NCBI RefSeq assembly: GCF_003478445.1
Contig: NZ_QUET01000020.1
Span: forward strand, 1 to 64,000
Origin: Roseburia sp. AM59-24XD
Lineage (GTDB): Bacteria; Bacillota; Clostridia; Lachnospirales; Lachnospiraceae
Direction: 5' to 3'
DNA length: 64,000 nucleotides
Shown here in pieces: positions 18,681 to 28,403 of this stretch; the first letter of the stretch is position 1; every line of letters begins with the position of its first letter. The position numbers and the translations under genes were made by a program. The notes beneath the pieces are model-generated. The model did no database searches. It saw only the letters and a program-made list of their open reading frames with translations, and was not told the DNA's origin.

Positions 18681-19421
18681 ATGAACGTCAAAAAAGAACT
18701 CCAAAAGCTCCTTGTCAAACAGCAGGAGGAAGAATATTTTCATACCTCCATGGAGGAGGAATTTGCCTTCTACCGTGAGATTGCTTCCGGCAATCTGGAT
18801 ATTTTAAAGGGAGATATCGCCGCCCAGAACTGGGAGCATATGGGGACACTATCTGCAAATTTTCTGCAGAATATGAAATATCATCATGTGATCCTGATCG
18901 CCATGATCACCCGCTTTTGTATTGAAGGGGGACTGGATCCGGAGCAGTCCTTTACCCTCAGTGATCTTTTGATCCGAAAGGTCGATCAATGCACCGGCAA
19001 GGAAGAGCTCACCGGGATCAAGGTCGAGGCTGTCACCGCTTTTACCAATGCCATGCATGAGCTTCGCAAGGGCAAAGCTCTTTCCTATCATGTCCAGCAT
19101 GGCGTGGATTACATTGTCAGACATATGTCCCACCCTCTTTCGAGCCGGGAGGTAGCTAAAGCTCTGGGACTTCACCCTGAGTACTTGTCAAAGCTTTTCA
19201 AAAAAGAAACAGGATATACCCTGCAACAGTATATCCTGCATAAAAAATGTGAAACCTCCTGCTACATGCTGAAAAACAGTACCATCAGCTGCACCGATAT
19301 CAGTTCCTTTCTGGGCTTTGCCTCCTGCAGCCATTACATCCGCTGCTTCCACCGGGAATACGATGTCACTCCGAGACAATACCGGCGCAATGAGGATCTT
19401 ACGGATTATTCCAGGCACTAG
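18681..19421 (+). CDS. AraC-family transcriptional regulator
   Basis: 246 residues. The N-terminal 140 are helical and not a cupin; the sensor type is not identified. The C-terminal domain has two helix-turn-helix motifs: LSSREVAKALGLHPEYLSKL and, after YTLQQYILHKKCE, DISSFLGFASCSHYIRCF with a closing GVTP-like DVTPRQYR. The start is ATG 18681, with AAGGAGG about eleven bases ahead. The gene lies between GH5 (divergent) and GH26 (convergent), so it is likely the local regulator of beta-glycan use. Confidence 0.9.
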   Translation: MNVKKELQKLLVKQQEEEYFHTSMEEEFAFYREIASGNLDILKGDIAAQNWEHMGTLSANFLQNMKYHHVILIAMITRFCIEGGLDPEQSFTLSDLLIRKVDQCTGKEELTGIKVEAVTAFTNAMHELRKGKALSYHVQHGVDYIVRHMSHPLSSREVAKALGLHPEYLSKLFKKETGYTLQQYILHKKCETSCYMLKNSTISCTDISSFLGFASCSHYIRCFHREYDVTPRQYRRNEDLTDYSRH

Positions 19422-19509
19422 AATTTCCACTGTTTTTCCGGCATCCTGTACTTCAGGCACTCTGTAATAAAGAGGGAAAACCGGCGTTTTGCCCTTGTTT
19501 CCCACCACA

Positions 19510-19530
19510 TTACGAGCATTTTCGGATACA
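19510..19530. repeat. Copy of a short dispersed motif (TTACGAGCATTTT type)
   Basis: TTACGAGCATTTTCGGATAC is nearly the same as two tandem copies at 33152-33215. It lies just past the restored GH26 stop codon. Function unknown; the intergenic position suggests a repetitive palindrome remnant. Confidence 0.4.
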
Positions 19531-19533
19531 TTA

Positions 19534-20468
19534 TTAGGTCACCGTATAATCACTGTCATACATCCGGCGAAGATTCTCCTTACTGTTGTACTGCTCACCG
19601 ATACAAAACTCCTTGGACCAGGTCATGTAATATGCCCATGGTGTATGTGACTGCGCAAGCAGTCCACATCTGGCATATAACCGACCTCCGCAAGTGCCAC
19701 AACCTTATCGCTGCTTGTCGCTTTGATCAGTTCCCCGTATGCGTCTGCATAGTCTGTCGGCTTATATTCCGGCAGGTAAATGTCCACCGAAACCACATCG
19801 ACATACGCATCCCCCGGATATCCCTCCGGCAGACGGCAGTTCCATACCCACAACAGATTATCGAGATGCCACTCATTGACATAATAATCATACATCAGAA
19901 GATATAATTCTCTGGCAACCTCCGGTCCCTTTGAACCCCACCAGAACCATGTCCCGTCCGACTCATGAAACGGTCTCCATAAAATTGGGATGCCCTCATC
20001 GCAAAATTCCTTCAGATATCCGGCGATCACTGCCATATCATGATAAAACGCTTTCCGCTCCGGCGAGCCTTCCTCAAGTACCTTCTCCGGATCAAAATCC
20101 GTATGCTCCGCATAAAAGCTTTTGTCTCTTCCGCCAAGTGGCGAGAACCAGTGAAATGAAAATGTCAGAATCCCATCGGATTCCTTCGCCCACTTCATTG
20201 CCGTCTTTAATGTGTCCCTGTTTTCGTACACCTCGGTAAGACATGCCTCCCCGGCATCCTTTTCATTGATATTCGGCGAATATGCCAGCAGCTCAAAGCC
20301 GCGAAGCTTCGGTGTCTTTCCGGTTACCTCTTTGATATAAAAAATCTCCTCCATCGGATTCGTCTGCGTATGCTGTCCTGTAATGATTCCATGTCCGGCT
20401 GTTTTCTCCAGATAGCGAAGAAGCTCTGCCGCTTCCTTCGACGCATTCTTATTTACCGGTTTCTGCAT
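19534..20468 (-). pseudogene. Glycoside hydrolase family 26 beta-mannanase-like, apparent frameshift
   Basis: Barrel-type retaining hydrolase that cuts beta-1,4-mannan. Without a signal peptide it should be cytosolic. The family signature is clear: acid/base Glu169 in WRPFHE, then DGTWFWWG, and nucleophile Glu261 in ALAEVGYMPD. As written, the frame ends at 19623 shortly after. One base added to the GG doublet near 19655 restores CLAQSHTPWAYYMTWSKEF, a normal GH26 ending, with a stop at 19534. ATG 20468 has GGGG a few bases ahead. It lies next to GH5 and AraC genes, pointing to mannan or glucomannan oligosaccharide use. Confidence 0.85.
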
Positions 20469-20541
20469 ATCACTACATCCCCTTTCCCATACAGACCACA
20501 CCCGTAAGTCTGCATTTATGGCATCAACACATTATTTCCTG

Positions 20542-21384
20542 TTACATTCTGTCCGTATTTTCGGACACGTTATCCTTCAAAATAAACTTGTGGATCACCT
20601 TCGCCACACCATCCTCGTCATTGGATGCCGTCACATAATCGGCAGCTTCCTTGACAACCGGCTGTGCATTCTCCATCGCAACACCAAGTCCTGCATATTT
20701 GATCATCGACAGGTCATTAAATCCATCCCCACAGGCAATCATATCCTCCCTCTTGTGCCCTGTCATCTGACAGAAACGCTCCAGTGATGCTGCCTTGTCA
20801 ATTCCCTTCGGCGTGATCTCCAAAAAAAACGGCTCACTGCGGCTGATGCAGAGCTTGTCCCCAAACTTTTCCTCATAAATCTTCTCGGCCTCTGCCGCCA
20901 CGGATGGCTCCGCTGTTCCCAGACATTTATTCAGCGGGAAGTCCACATAATCCTCCACACGCTCCATCTGTTTTACCGGAAGATGATTGATATTTTTCTC
21001 CACATCGATATATTCATCATAATGCATGCCGGTGATAATATTATTGTCCTCATCATAGGAAAGAAGTCCGATATCCAGCTTCCTTGCAAGCCGGAACAGA
21101 TCCGGCACAAGCTCCGGCGGAAGTGTCTTCTGATAGATCACCTCATCCGTACTGCAGTCCGTGATCTTTCCCCCGTTAAACGAAAGAATATATCCTCCGT
21201 TTTCCTTGAGCTTTAATTCCTCTGCCAAAGGCTCAATGCCGGCAGTCGGGCGCCCGGACGCCAACACAACCGTGTGTCCCTGTTCCTGTATTTCCATCAG
21301 TGCTTTTTTCGTCTCCGGTGTTATTTTCTTTTCTGAATTTGTCAGTGTACCATCCAGATCAAGTACCAATACTTTTTTGTCCAT
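20542..21384 (-). CDS. HAD-superfamily Cof-type phosphatase
   Basis: 280-residue cytosolic sugar-phosphate or nucleotide phosphatase. Motif I is VLDLDGTLTNSEK, motif II lies in VVLASGRP, and motif IV is GDGFNDLSMIKYAG, with a C2-type cap domain between. ATG 21384 has AAAGGAA ahead. Usual length for Cof/YkrA-type enzymes. It follows the ABC exporter genes by 32 bases and could be co-transcribed. Substrate not predictable. Confidence 0.9.
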   Translation of the reverse strand: MDKKVLVLDLDGTLTNSEKKITPETKKALMEIQEQGHTVVLASGRPTAGIEPLAEELKLKENGGYILSFNGGKITDCSTDEVIYQKTLPPELVPDLFRLARKLDIGLLSYDEDNNIITGMHYDEYIDVEKNINHLPVKQMERVEDYVDFPLNKCLGTAEPSVAAEAEKIYEEKFGDKLCISRSEPFFLEITPKGIDKAASLERFCQMTGHKREDMIACGDGFNDLSMIKYAGLGVAMENAQPVVKEAADYVTASNDEDGVAKVIHKFILKDNVSENTDRM

Positions 21385-21416
21385 TTTACCAATTCCTTTT
21401 TGTGATTTCAAATTCT

Positions 21417-23177
21417 TTACGCAAACTGGCTGTTGTACAGATTTGCATAGAAGCCGTTCTGTGCCAGCAGACTTTCATGGTTGCCCTGTTCTATAATATT
21501 GCCATCCTTCATGACAAGAATGATATCGGCATTTTTAATCGTCGATAAACGATGCGCCACAATAAAGCTTGTTCTACCCTTCATCAGCTTCTCAAACGCT
21601 CTCTGAATACGGATCTCCGTACGGGTATCGATAGATGAGGTCGCCTCATCCAAAATCAGCATTGGCGGCTGGCACAGCATTACTCTTGTGATACACAAAA
21701 GCTGCTTCTGTCCCTGGGATAGGTTATCACCATCCTCACGCACCACCGTGTCATAGCCCTGTGGCAGACGCTTGATAAAGCTGTGTGCATGCGTTGCCTT
21801 TGCAGCCGCAATGATCTCTTCCTCTGTTGCGTCCGGTTTTCCCATGATAATGTTGTCACGGATCGTTCCATTCTTCAACCATGTCTCCTGCAGCACCATT
21901 CCGATGCTGCTTCGCAGACTGGCTCTCGTCATATTACGGATATCTGTTCCATCTACGGCGATCACGCCCTTATTGACATCGTAGAAGCGCATCAGAAGAT
22001 TGATCACAGTCGTCTTTCCACAGCCGGTCGGTCCGACAATCGCAACACGCTGTCCCGGTTTTACGGAAAGATTAAAATTCTGGATCAGCTTCTGCTCCGG
22101 CACATAGGAGAAGGATACATTTTTCAGTTCTACCGCTCCCTTTACCTGCGTAAGCTCGATCGCATCCGGGCTGTCCGGTTCCTGCGGCTCAGCCTCCATC
22201 AGTTCAAATACTCTGGCGGCACAGGCGATCGCATTCTGCAGCTCTGTGATGACGCCGGAGATCTCGTTAAACGGCTTTGTGTACTGATTGGCATAGCTTA
22301 AGAAGCTGCTCAGGCGTCCAACGGACAGCATACCGTGAATTGCGAAGAACGCGCCTACAATACCGACTCCGGCATATACCAGATTGTTGACAAAACGGGT
22401 TGCCGGATTTGTAATTGAGGAGAAAAAAGTGGCTTTGAGCGAATACTTCTCCAGTCTGCCGTTGATCTCATCAAACTGCTCCAGCGAACGCTTTTCATGA
22501 CCATATGCCTGCACAACTCTCTGATTACCGATCATCTCATCGATCAGCGCGGTCTGCTCACCTCTCGCCTTGGACTGGAGCTGGAACATGCTGTAGGATT
22601 TCTTTGCAATAAAGCCCGCCACAAAAAAGGACAACGGCGTAACAAGAATAACGACAAGTGTAATCCATCCATTGATCCAGAGCATGAAGCCGAGAGTTCC
22701 GATGATCGTCATAACACCGGTAAATGCCTGCGTAAACCCCATCAGCAGACCATCCGCAAACTGATCGGCATCTGCGATCACACGGCTGACAATATCACCT
22801 GCTGCATGACCATCCAGATATTTTAACGGTACGATCTGAATCCGGTCCATGGCATCCTTTCGGATATCCTGCACCACATGATAGGTGATGTAGTTGTTAC
22901 AGATATTCATGATCCACTGCGCGACTCCTGTGATCACAAGAACGATCAGCATCGTCCTCACGATCGGTTTTAAACCGACAAAATCTACCTTTCCCTTCTT
23001 CACCATCAGATCCACGGCATTACCGGTCAGGATCGGCAGATACAAGGTAGTTACTACAGTCACTGCCGCAAATATCAGAGACAGTACCACAAGCATTCTG
23101 TACTTTTTAATATATTTCATTACCTTAACGAGCGTTTTCTTCTGGTCATCTCTGCTCAGTTCATTTTTCCCTGCCAT
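21417..23177 (-). CDS. ABC exporter half-transporter, second subunit
   Basis: 586 residues: six membrane helices (about 30-310) followed by an ATPase domain with Walker A GPTGCGKTT, signature LSQGQKQLL, and Walker B MLILDEATSSID. This is a complete, canonical catalytic site. It starts three bases after the previous gene's stop codon, so the two subunits are co-translated and probably form a heterodimeric multidrug or lipid exporter (BmrCD/LmrCD type). Substrate unknown. Confidence 0.93.
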   Translation of the reverse strand: MAGKNELSRDDQKKTLVKVMKYIKKYRMLVVLSLIFAAVTVVTTLYLPILTGNAVDLMVKKGKVDFVGLKPIVRTMLIVLVITGVAQWIMNICNNYITYHVVQDIRKDAMDRIQIVPLKYLDGHAAGDIVSRVIADADQFADGLLMGFTQAFTGVMTIIGTLGFMLWINGWITLVVILVTPLSFFVAGFIAKKSYSMFQLQSKARGEQTALIDEMIGNQRVVQAYGHEKRSLEQFDEINGRLEKYSLKATFFSSITNPATRFVNNLVYAGVGIVGAFFAIHGMLSVGRLSSFLSYANQYTKPFNEISGVITELQNAIACAARVFELMEAEPQEPDSPDAIELTQVKGAVELKNVSFSYVPEQKLIQNFNLSVKPGQRVAIVGPTGCGKTTVINLLMRFYDVNKGVIAVDGTDIRNMTRASLRSSIGMVLQETWLKNGTIRDNIIMGKPDATEEEIIAAAKATHAHSFIKRLPQGYDTVVREDGDNLSQGQKQLLCITRVMLCQPPMLILDEATSSIDTRTEIRIQRAFEKLMKGRTSFIVAHRLSTIKNADIILVMKDGNIIEQGNHESLLAQNGFYANLYNSQFA

Positions 23178-23180
23178 ATA

Positions 23181-24941
23181 TTATCGCTCCTTTCCCTGCG
23201 AAGGTGTTGTCTCCTCCGGTTTCTTAAACTGGGAATCATAGATTTCCTTATATACACTGCAGTTTTCTAACAATTCCTCATGCGTACCCATGCCAACAAG
23301 CTTTCCATCGTCTAACACCAGAATCTTGTCCGCCTGCTGGATGGAAGAGGTTCTCTGCGAAACAATAAAGATCGTTGAAGTACTTTTCAGACCTGCCAGT
23401 GCTTTTCGAAGCTTGGCATCGGTCGCAAAATCCAGTGCCGATGCACTGTCATCAAGGATCAGAACTGAAGGCTTGCGCACCAGAGCTCTCGCAATGGTAA
23501 ATCGCTGTCTTTGTCCTCCGGAAAGGTTGCGTCCTCCCTGTTCGATCTCATAGTCAAGCCCCTCCGGCTTTCCGGCAACGACCTCTGCCGCCTGTGCAAG
23601 CTCAAGTGCTTCGTTGATCTGTTCATCGGTCGCCTCCGGTGCTCCCCAGCGGATATTCTCGCGGATCGTTCCATGGAACAGAACCGCCTTCTGCATAACA
23701 ATACCGATGTGCTGTCTTAAATCATCCATTCGGTAGGATTTTACATCCTGTCCGTTAATTCGGACACTTCCCTCTGTCGCATCATAAAATCTCGGAATCA
23801 TATGCACCAGAGAACTCTTTCCGGAACCGGTTCCTCCGATGATGCCGATCGTCTTTCCCGGCTCCGCCGTAAATGTAATATCCTCGAGGGATTCTCCGCC
23901 GGCCCCCTTATATGTCAGGGAAACATGGTCAAACTCAACGCGTGCCGGCGTCACCTCCTGTCCGTTTTCCTCAAAGGACTGACTGCCGTCCTCCAGACTG
24001 CTTTCTACCTCAAGCAGTGCCTGTATACGGTTTCCGCATGCCACGCACTTGGTAGACATAATGATCGTATTTGCCATTTTGACAAGCTCGACAAGGATCT
24101 GGGACATATAATTGATCAGCGCAACGATCTGTCCCTGTTTGAGCGTACCCATATCAATGCGGACGGCACCTGTCCAGATCAGTGCAACCAGCGCACCATT
24201 GATCATAATGTAGGTGACCGGGTTCATCAGTGCGGAAATACGTCCCACGAAAAGCTGCATTCTTGTCAGAAGGTCATTTTCTCTGCCAAAGCTTTCCCGC
24301 TCTGCCTGCTCCTTGTTGAATGCCCGGATCACGCGGACACCGCTTAAGTTCTGTCTCGTCACACCAAGCAGACGGTCCAGATGCCCCTGTACCTTCTGAT
24401 ACATCGGCATGGTGATCAACATGATACCAAATACAACCAGCGCCAGCAACGGAATCACAACCGCAAATACAAGTGCCGCCTTCACGTCAATGGTAAATGC
24501 CATCACTGCCGCACCAAATACGATAAACGGGGAGCGCAGAAACAGCCGAAGAGCCAGATTGGTTCCCGACTGTACCTGATTGATGTCGCTCGTCATTCGC
24601 GTGATCATCATCGAAGTTCCCGCCTCATCCATCTCCGTAAAGGATAAGGATTCAATGTGTTTAAATACCGCATGGCGAAGCTTCGTTGCAAAGCCAACAG
24701 CTGCCTTTGCGGCAAAATACTGCGCCGTGATCGAACAGGTCAGACCAATCGCTGCCAGAATCAGCAAAAGTCCGCCCATCTTCCAGATATACGGTACATC
24801 ATTCTGGGAAATACCACGGTCGATCAGCCATGACATTACCAATGGCACAGTCAGGTCAAAGCATGCTTCCAGCAATTTAAACAACGGTCCCAGAATACAT
24901 TCCTTCCGGTACTCCGTAATATACTTCAATAATTTTTTCAT
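23181..24941 (-). CDS. ABC exporter half-transporter, first subunit with degenerate site
   Basis: 586 residues, six membrane helices, then an ATPase domain with Walker A GGTGSGKSS, signature LSGGQRQRF and Walker B VLILDDSASALD. The aspartate in place of the catalytic glutamate (DDS) is typical of the non-catalytic subunit of heterodimeric exporters such as BmrC. ATG 24941 follows AGGAGG by seven bases. Promoter at 24985-25013. With the next gene it forms a transporter pair, probably for drugs or peptides. Confidence 0.93.
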   Translation of the reverse strand: MKKLLKYITEYRKECILGPLFKLLEACFDLTVPLVMSWLIDRGISQNDVPYIWKMGGLLLILAAIGLTCSITAQYFAAKAAVGFATKLRHAVFKHIESLSFTEMDEAGTSMMITRMTSDINQVQSGTNLALRLFLRSPFIVFGAAVMAFTIDVKAALVFAVVIPLLALVVFGIMLITMPMYQKVQGHLDRLLGVTRQNLSGVRVIRAFNKEQAERESFGRENDLLTRMQLFVGRISALMNPVTYIMINGALVALIWTGAVRIDMGTLKQGQIVALINYMSQILVELVKMANTIIMSTKCVACGNRIQALLEVESSLEDGSQSFEENGQEVTPARVEFDHVSLTYKGAGGESLEDITFTAEPGKTIGIIGGTGSGKSSLVHMIPRFYDATEGSVRINGQDVKSYRMDDLRQHIGIVMQKAVLFHGTIRENIRWGAPEATDEQINEALELAQAAEVVAGKPEGLDYEIEQGGRNLSGGQRQRFTIARALVRKPSVLILDDSASALDFATDAKLRKALAGLKSTSTIFIVSQRTSSIQQADKILVLDDGKLVGMGTHEELLENCSVYKEIYDSQFKKPEETTPSQGKER

Positions 24942-24984
24942 CAGATGCCTCCTAAAAGTAATTTGCCCAAAAGACACAACTTTT

Positions 24985-25013
24985 ATTGTATCGTGTATCT
25001 TTGAAAAAAACAA
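24985..25013 (-). promoter_or_regulatory. Promoter of the ABC exporter operon
   Basis: On the minus strand TTGTTT and TACAAT are 17 bases apart, about 45 bases ahead of the exporter start codon. The 317-base gap 24942-25258 otherwise holds only the divergent rsmH promoter and its leader. Confidence 0.55.
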
Positions 25014-25147
25014 TACTCTGCACAAAAAAGACAGTCACACCCTGGCTGCATTCCTGCTGTATTCATGGAATTGGAAATTGCCAGAACACCGATCAAAACA
25101 GCAGTATCTTCAAAAAGGGGCGGGGTAAAATACACATATCCTCCCAT

Positions 25148-25176
25148 TTGACATCCCATGACCACCGTGTTATGCT
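25148..25176 (+). promoter_or_regulatory. Promoter of the rsmH-like gene
   Basis: TTGACA and TATGCT are 17 bases apart. The leader from here to the start codon contains a G/C-rich hairpin (GGGCG...CGCCC at 25207-25225), which could affect translation. Confidence 0.6.
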
Positions 25177-25258
25177 TGCAACAAAAGTCAACTATTGCAT
25201 TCCGGAGGGCGTTTTCACTTCGCCCCTTTGGGATAAACGATCAGAAATGGAGATCACC

Positions 25259-26317
25259 ATGGAAAATGAAAATAAACAGCAGACACCGCACAAACGCCGT
25301 GTCCGCTATAAAGGAAAATATCCAAAACGTTTTGAAGAGAAATATAAAGAATTAAATCCGGAAAAATATCAGGATACGATCCAGCATGTGATCCGCAAGG
25401 GAAATACGCCTGCGGGAATGCACATTTCGATCATGGTGCCTGAAATTCTTGATTTTCTGCAGATCAAGCCCGGTCAGACCGGCTTTGATGCCACACTCGG
25501 CTATGGCGGTCACACACGCGCTATGCTGGAGCAGTTAAACGGTGAAGGTCATATGTACGCCACCGATGTCGATCCCGAGGAGTCCGCTAGGACAAGAAAG
25601 CGTCTGGCAGACCTTGGCTTTGGCGAGGACATACTGACAATCAAGCTGCAGAATTTCTGTACGATTGATGAGATTGCAAGGGAAGCCGGCGGCTTCGATT
25701 TTCTGCTGGCGGATCTCGGTGTCTCCTCCATGCAGATCGATAATCCAAAGCGCGGATTTTCTTTTAAAATTGACGGACCTCTTGATCTACGTCTGAATCA
25801 AAAAGAAGGCATCAGCGCCGCCGAGCGTCTGGAGCATATCAGCCGCGAGGAGCTTGCGGGCATGTTTTACGAAAACTCCGACGAGCCCTACAGCGATGAG
25901 ATTGCAAAAGCGATCACCGAATACATCCGCCGCGGCAATCATGTGGATACAACCACAAAGCTGCGTCAGATCATCGAAGAAACGTTGTCCTTCCTTCCGG
26001 AAAAGGATCGAAAGGACACGGTCAAAAAGACATGCCAGCGTGTTTTTCAGGCACTTCGGATCGATGTCAACAATGAATTCGAGGTTCTCTATGAATTTAT
26101 GGAAAAGCTGCCGGACGCCTTAAAGCCCGGCGGCAGAGCTGCCATCCTGACCTTCCACTCCGGAGAGGACAAACTGGTAAAAAAGGCGCTCAAGACCGGT
26201 TATAAGGCAGGTATCTACAGTGAATACTCCAAGGATGTGGTACGCCCTTCTGCACAGGAATGTGCACAGAACCCACGGGCACGCTCTACCAAAATGCGCT
26301 GGGCGGTTAAGGCCTAG
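25259..26317 (+). CDS. rsmH: 16S rRNA (cytosine-N4) methyltransferase, RsmH type, N-terminally extended
   Basis: Methylates N4 of cytosine 1402 in 16S rRNA using S-adenosylmethionine. The motif GFDATLGYGGHTRAML (cofactor loop), ADLGVSSMQID, RGFSFKIDGPLDLR, and the C-terminal ILTFHSGEDKLVK are all present. A basic segment of about 55 residues, rich in Lys and Arg, precedes the usual start of the family (MHISIMVPEILDFL). Start ATG 25259 has GGAG seven bases ahead. The gene is alone, not next to ftsL/mra genes. Several Lachnospiraceae carry a second RsmH copy outside the division cluster; this may be that copy. Confidence 0.9.
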   Translation: MENENKQQTPHKRRVRYKGKYPKRFEEKYKELNPEKYQDTIQHVIRKGNTPAGMHISIMVPEILDFLQIKPGQTGFDATLGYGGHTRAMLEQLNGEGHMYATDVDPEESARTRKRLADLGFGEDILTIKLQNFCTIDEIAREAGGFDFLLADLGVSSMQIDNPKRGFSFKIDGPLDLRLNQKEGISAAERLEHISREELAGMFYENSDEPYSDEIAKAITEYIRRGNHVDTTTKLRQIIEETLSFLPEKDRKDTVKKTCQRVFQALRIDVNNEFEVLYEFMEKLPDALKPGGRAAILTFHSGEDKLVKKALKTGYKAGIYSEYSKDVVRPSAQECAQNPRARSTKMRWAVKA

Positions 26318-26321
26318 CTGC

Positions 26322-28403
26322 TCACCGTTCTTTTAAAAATATTGATCTCTGGAAACAGAGAAATGTCACCGCAAAATAAACCAAATAGATTCCCATAAAC
26401 AGCAGGGTTCCCTCTACAAAATAGGTAGACACACGGCTTGACACGCCTGTCCCACGGACAAAAATTCCACTGATATACAAAACCATTTTTCCACTGATCA
26501 CCAATGCCAGTAGTGCCGGGCACAAATAGTAACCCGCCATCTGCCGCAGCAGGAGTGATCTGACCTGTTTTGGGGACAGACCGATTTTTTCCAACACATC
26601 ATACCGGAATTTATATTTCGACGAATCGCTAAGTTGCTGCACGGACAATACCGTTAATGCCACACAGACAAAGACAAGACCCATATAAAACAACGGAACG
26701 ATCATGGACGCAAGAAGCATCTTTAACTCCGGTATCAGATTATCCCGTACCAGATTGGTAGCAGTATAAACCAGTACCGTATCGGAACCGCTGCAGCTAT
26801 TTCCGGATAAGGATGATACAGTATGTCCGGAAAAATCACGGTCATCGGGATCTGCCAGGGCATCCAGCTTCTGCTCCAGCCCTTGTGGCGTCTCTCCCTT
26901 CAGATCCACCGCAAGCTCAGAATAATACGGCTTCATTCTCTGAAGCACCTTGTCTCCCACCACGACGATATAATCTCCTCCGTTATGACCATCCTGTGCG
27001 AACGGCTCTGCCTGAACTCCCGCAAAGGTCAGCTCTGTTTTTTCATCTGCCGCTGTTAAATGAAGATCTTTTCCTATAGAAGCAACGTCCTTTTGTAAAC
27101 GTTTCTTGGTCTGTACGATATATTGGTCAGATTCAAAATGTACCGGCTCATATCCCAGCATTTTCCTTAAACGGTTATAATCCGTCTGTCCCATATAAGT
27201 ATCATACCGGCAATAGGTTCCATCATTTTCTAACATTTTGGTAACCCGTTTCCGGTCAGGTTTCCCATTTTTATTCTGATACATGGTACCATACTGCTCC
27301 AGATGCGTCAGCATCCAGGTATTTATCTGATCCTTCTGATCCGTATATATATGATACCGAAGCATTTCTTTTACATCCGCTTCCTGCTGCAGTACCTCCT
27401 TTTCATCCTGAAAATCATCCTGAACCTGATCACTGTAGATCAGCACATCAAACGGAAACTTCGCCTTTAACGCCGTATTTTCAAAATCGCAGAACATAAA
27501 TGCCACACTCGCCCCCAAAAGTGCCAGAGTAAACAATGATGTCAAAGTTCCAAGAGTAAACTGCATTGTCCTGATCTTTGATGCAAACTGGCGCAGCAAA
27601 AATAATCGCTGTCCATGATAAATCCCCTTTCCATGCCTTCTCACATAGCAGATGATCCAGGCAGACACTCCTGTATAAAACAGATAGATCGTCAGAACCA
27701 GGCCGATCAGAAACAACACAACCTCTCCCGTCGAGTTCAAATGGGTAAATATCATGCAGAACAGGATCAGAAATATCACTGCCAAGGGCAGTATAATCCG
27801 TTTCCATTCTTCATGCTTTTCCACGATCTCCTCATTTTTCCGGTCCTGTTTCATCAGCTCATTAATGTTCATTTTGCGGAAAGAAAAACCGCATCGGAAA
27901 AATGCCAGCAGATAACAGCCCGCATAACATCCAAAGGTCATAAGCCATGTACGATAATCCCACGAAAGCCGGAAGGAATAGGGAATCCGTACCATAGAAT
28001 CAATCACAGATCGTAAGATCTGCTGAAAAAACACTCCCAGGACAGATCCCACAAAAAATGCGATACCTCCCAGCATCAGATTCTCCCGGATATAAACACG
28101 GGCAACCTGTCCTTTTTTCATTCCTAACAGCAGATAAATTCCAAACTCCCTGCTACGTCTTTCCATCATAAAATGGATAATATAGTAAATCAACCACGCC
28201 GTAATGATCACAACAAAGCCTGTAGCAAGCCCCACCATAATCATCATCATCTGATTCATCTGGTCAAACCTTCCCAGCTCCTTATCCCAGAATAAGCTGT
28301 CAAATGCATACAGAAGCGCTGCCACAACCACCAGCGTGATCATATAGATCTGGTAATCTCCGGCAAAACGCTTCATATTACGATAAGCCAGTCTTCGTAT
28401 CAT
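26322..28403 (-). CDS. BceB-like ABC transporter permease (FtsX domains)
   Basis: About 693 residues with ten predicted membrane helices: an N-terminal FtsX-like group, a large extracytoplasmic domain (about residues 310-510), and a C-terminal FtsX group (ALTVLSVQQLSDSSKYKFRYDVLEKIG). The large loop between helices is the hallmark of permeases that detect antimicrobial peptides such as bacitracin or lantibiotics. The start is ATG 28403, nine bases after GGGAGGTG; the gene overlaps the ATPase gene by 26 bases. The kinase and regulator at 30117-31810 are its probable partners. Confidence 0.9.
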   Translation of the reverse strand: MIRRLAYRNMKRFAGDYQIYMITLVVVAALLYAFDSLFWDKELGRFDQMNQMMMIMVGLATGFVVIITAWLIYYIIHFMMERRSREFGIYLLLGMKKGQVARVYIRENLMLGGIAFFVGSVLGVFFQQILRSVIDSMVRIPYSFRLSWDYRTWLMTFGCYAGCYLLAFFRCGFSFRKMNINELMKQDRKNEEIVEKHEEWKRIILPLAVIFLILFCMIFTHLNSTGEVVLFLIGLVLTIYLFYTGVSAWIICYVRRHGKGIYHGQRLFLLRQFASKIRTMQFTLGTLTSLFTLALLGASVAFMFCDFENTALKAKFPFDVLIYSDQVQDDFQDEKEVLQQEADVKEMLRYHIYTDQKDQINTWMLTHLEQYGTMYQNKNGKPDRKRVTKMLENDGTYCRYDTYMGQTDYNRLRKMLGYEPVHFESDQYIVQTKKRLQKDVASIGKDLHLTAADEKTELTFAGVQAEPFAQDGHNGGDYIVVVGDKVLQRMKPYYSELAVDLKGETPQGLEQKLDALADPDDRDFSGHTVSSLSGNSCSGSDTVLVYTATNLVRDNLIPELKMLLASMIVPLFYMGLVFVCVALTVLSVQQLSDSSKYKFRYDVLEKIGLSPKQVRSLLLRQMAGYYLCPALLALVISGKMVLYISGIFVRGTGVSSRVSTYFVEGTLLFMGIYLVYFAVTFLCFQRSIFLKER

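Noticed and set aside
25026..25258. Riboswitch ahead of the rsmH-like gene
   Set aside because: A small hairpin is present, but I see no known aptamer signature.
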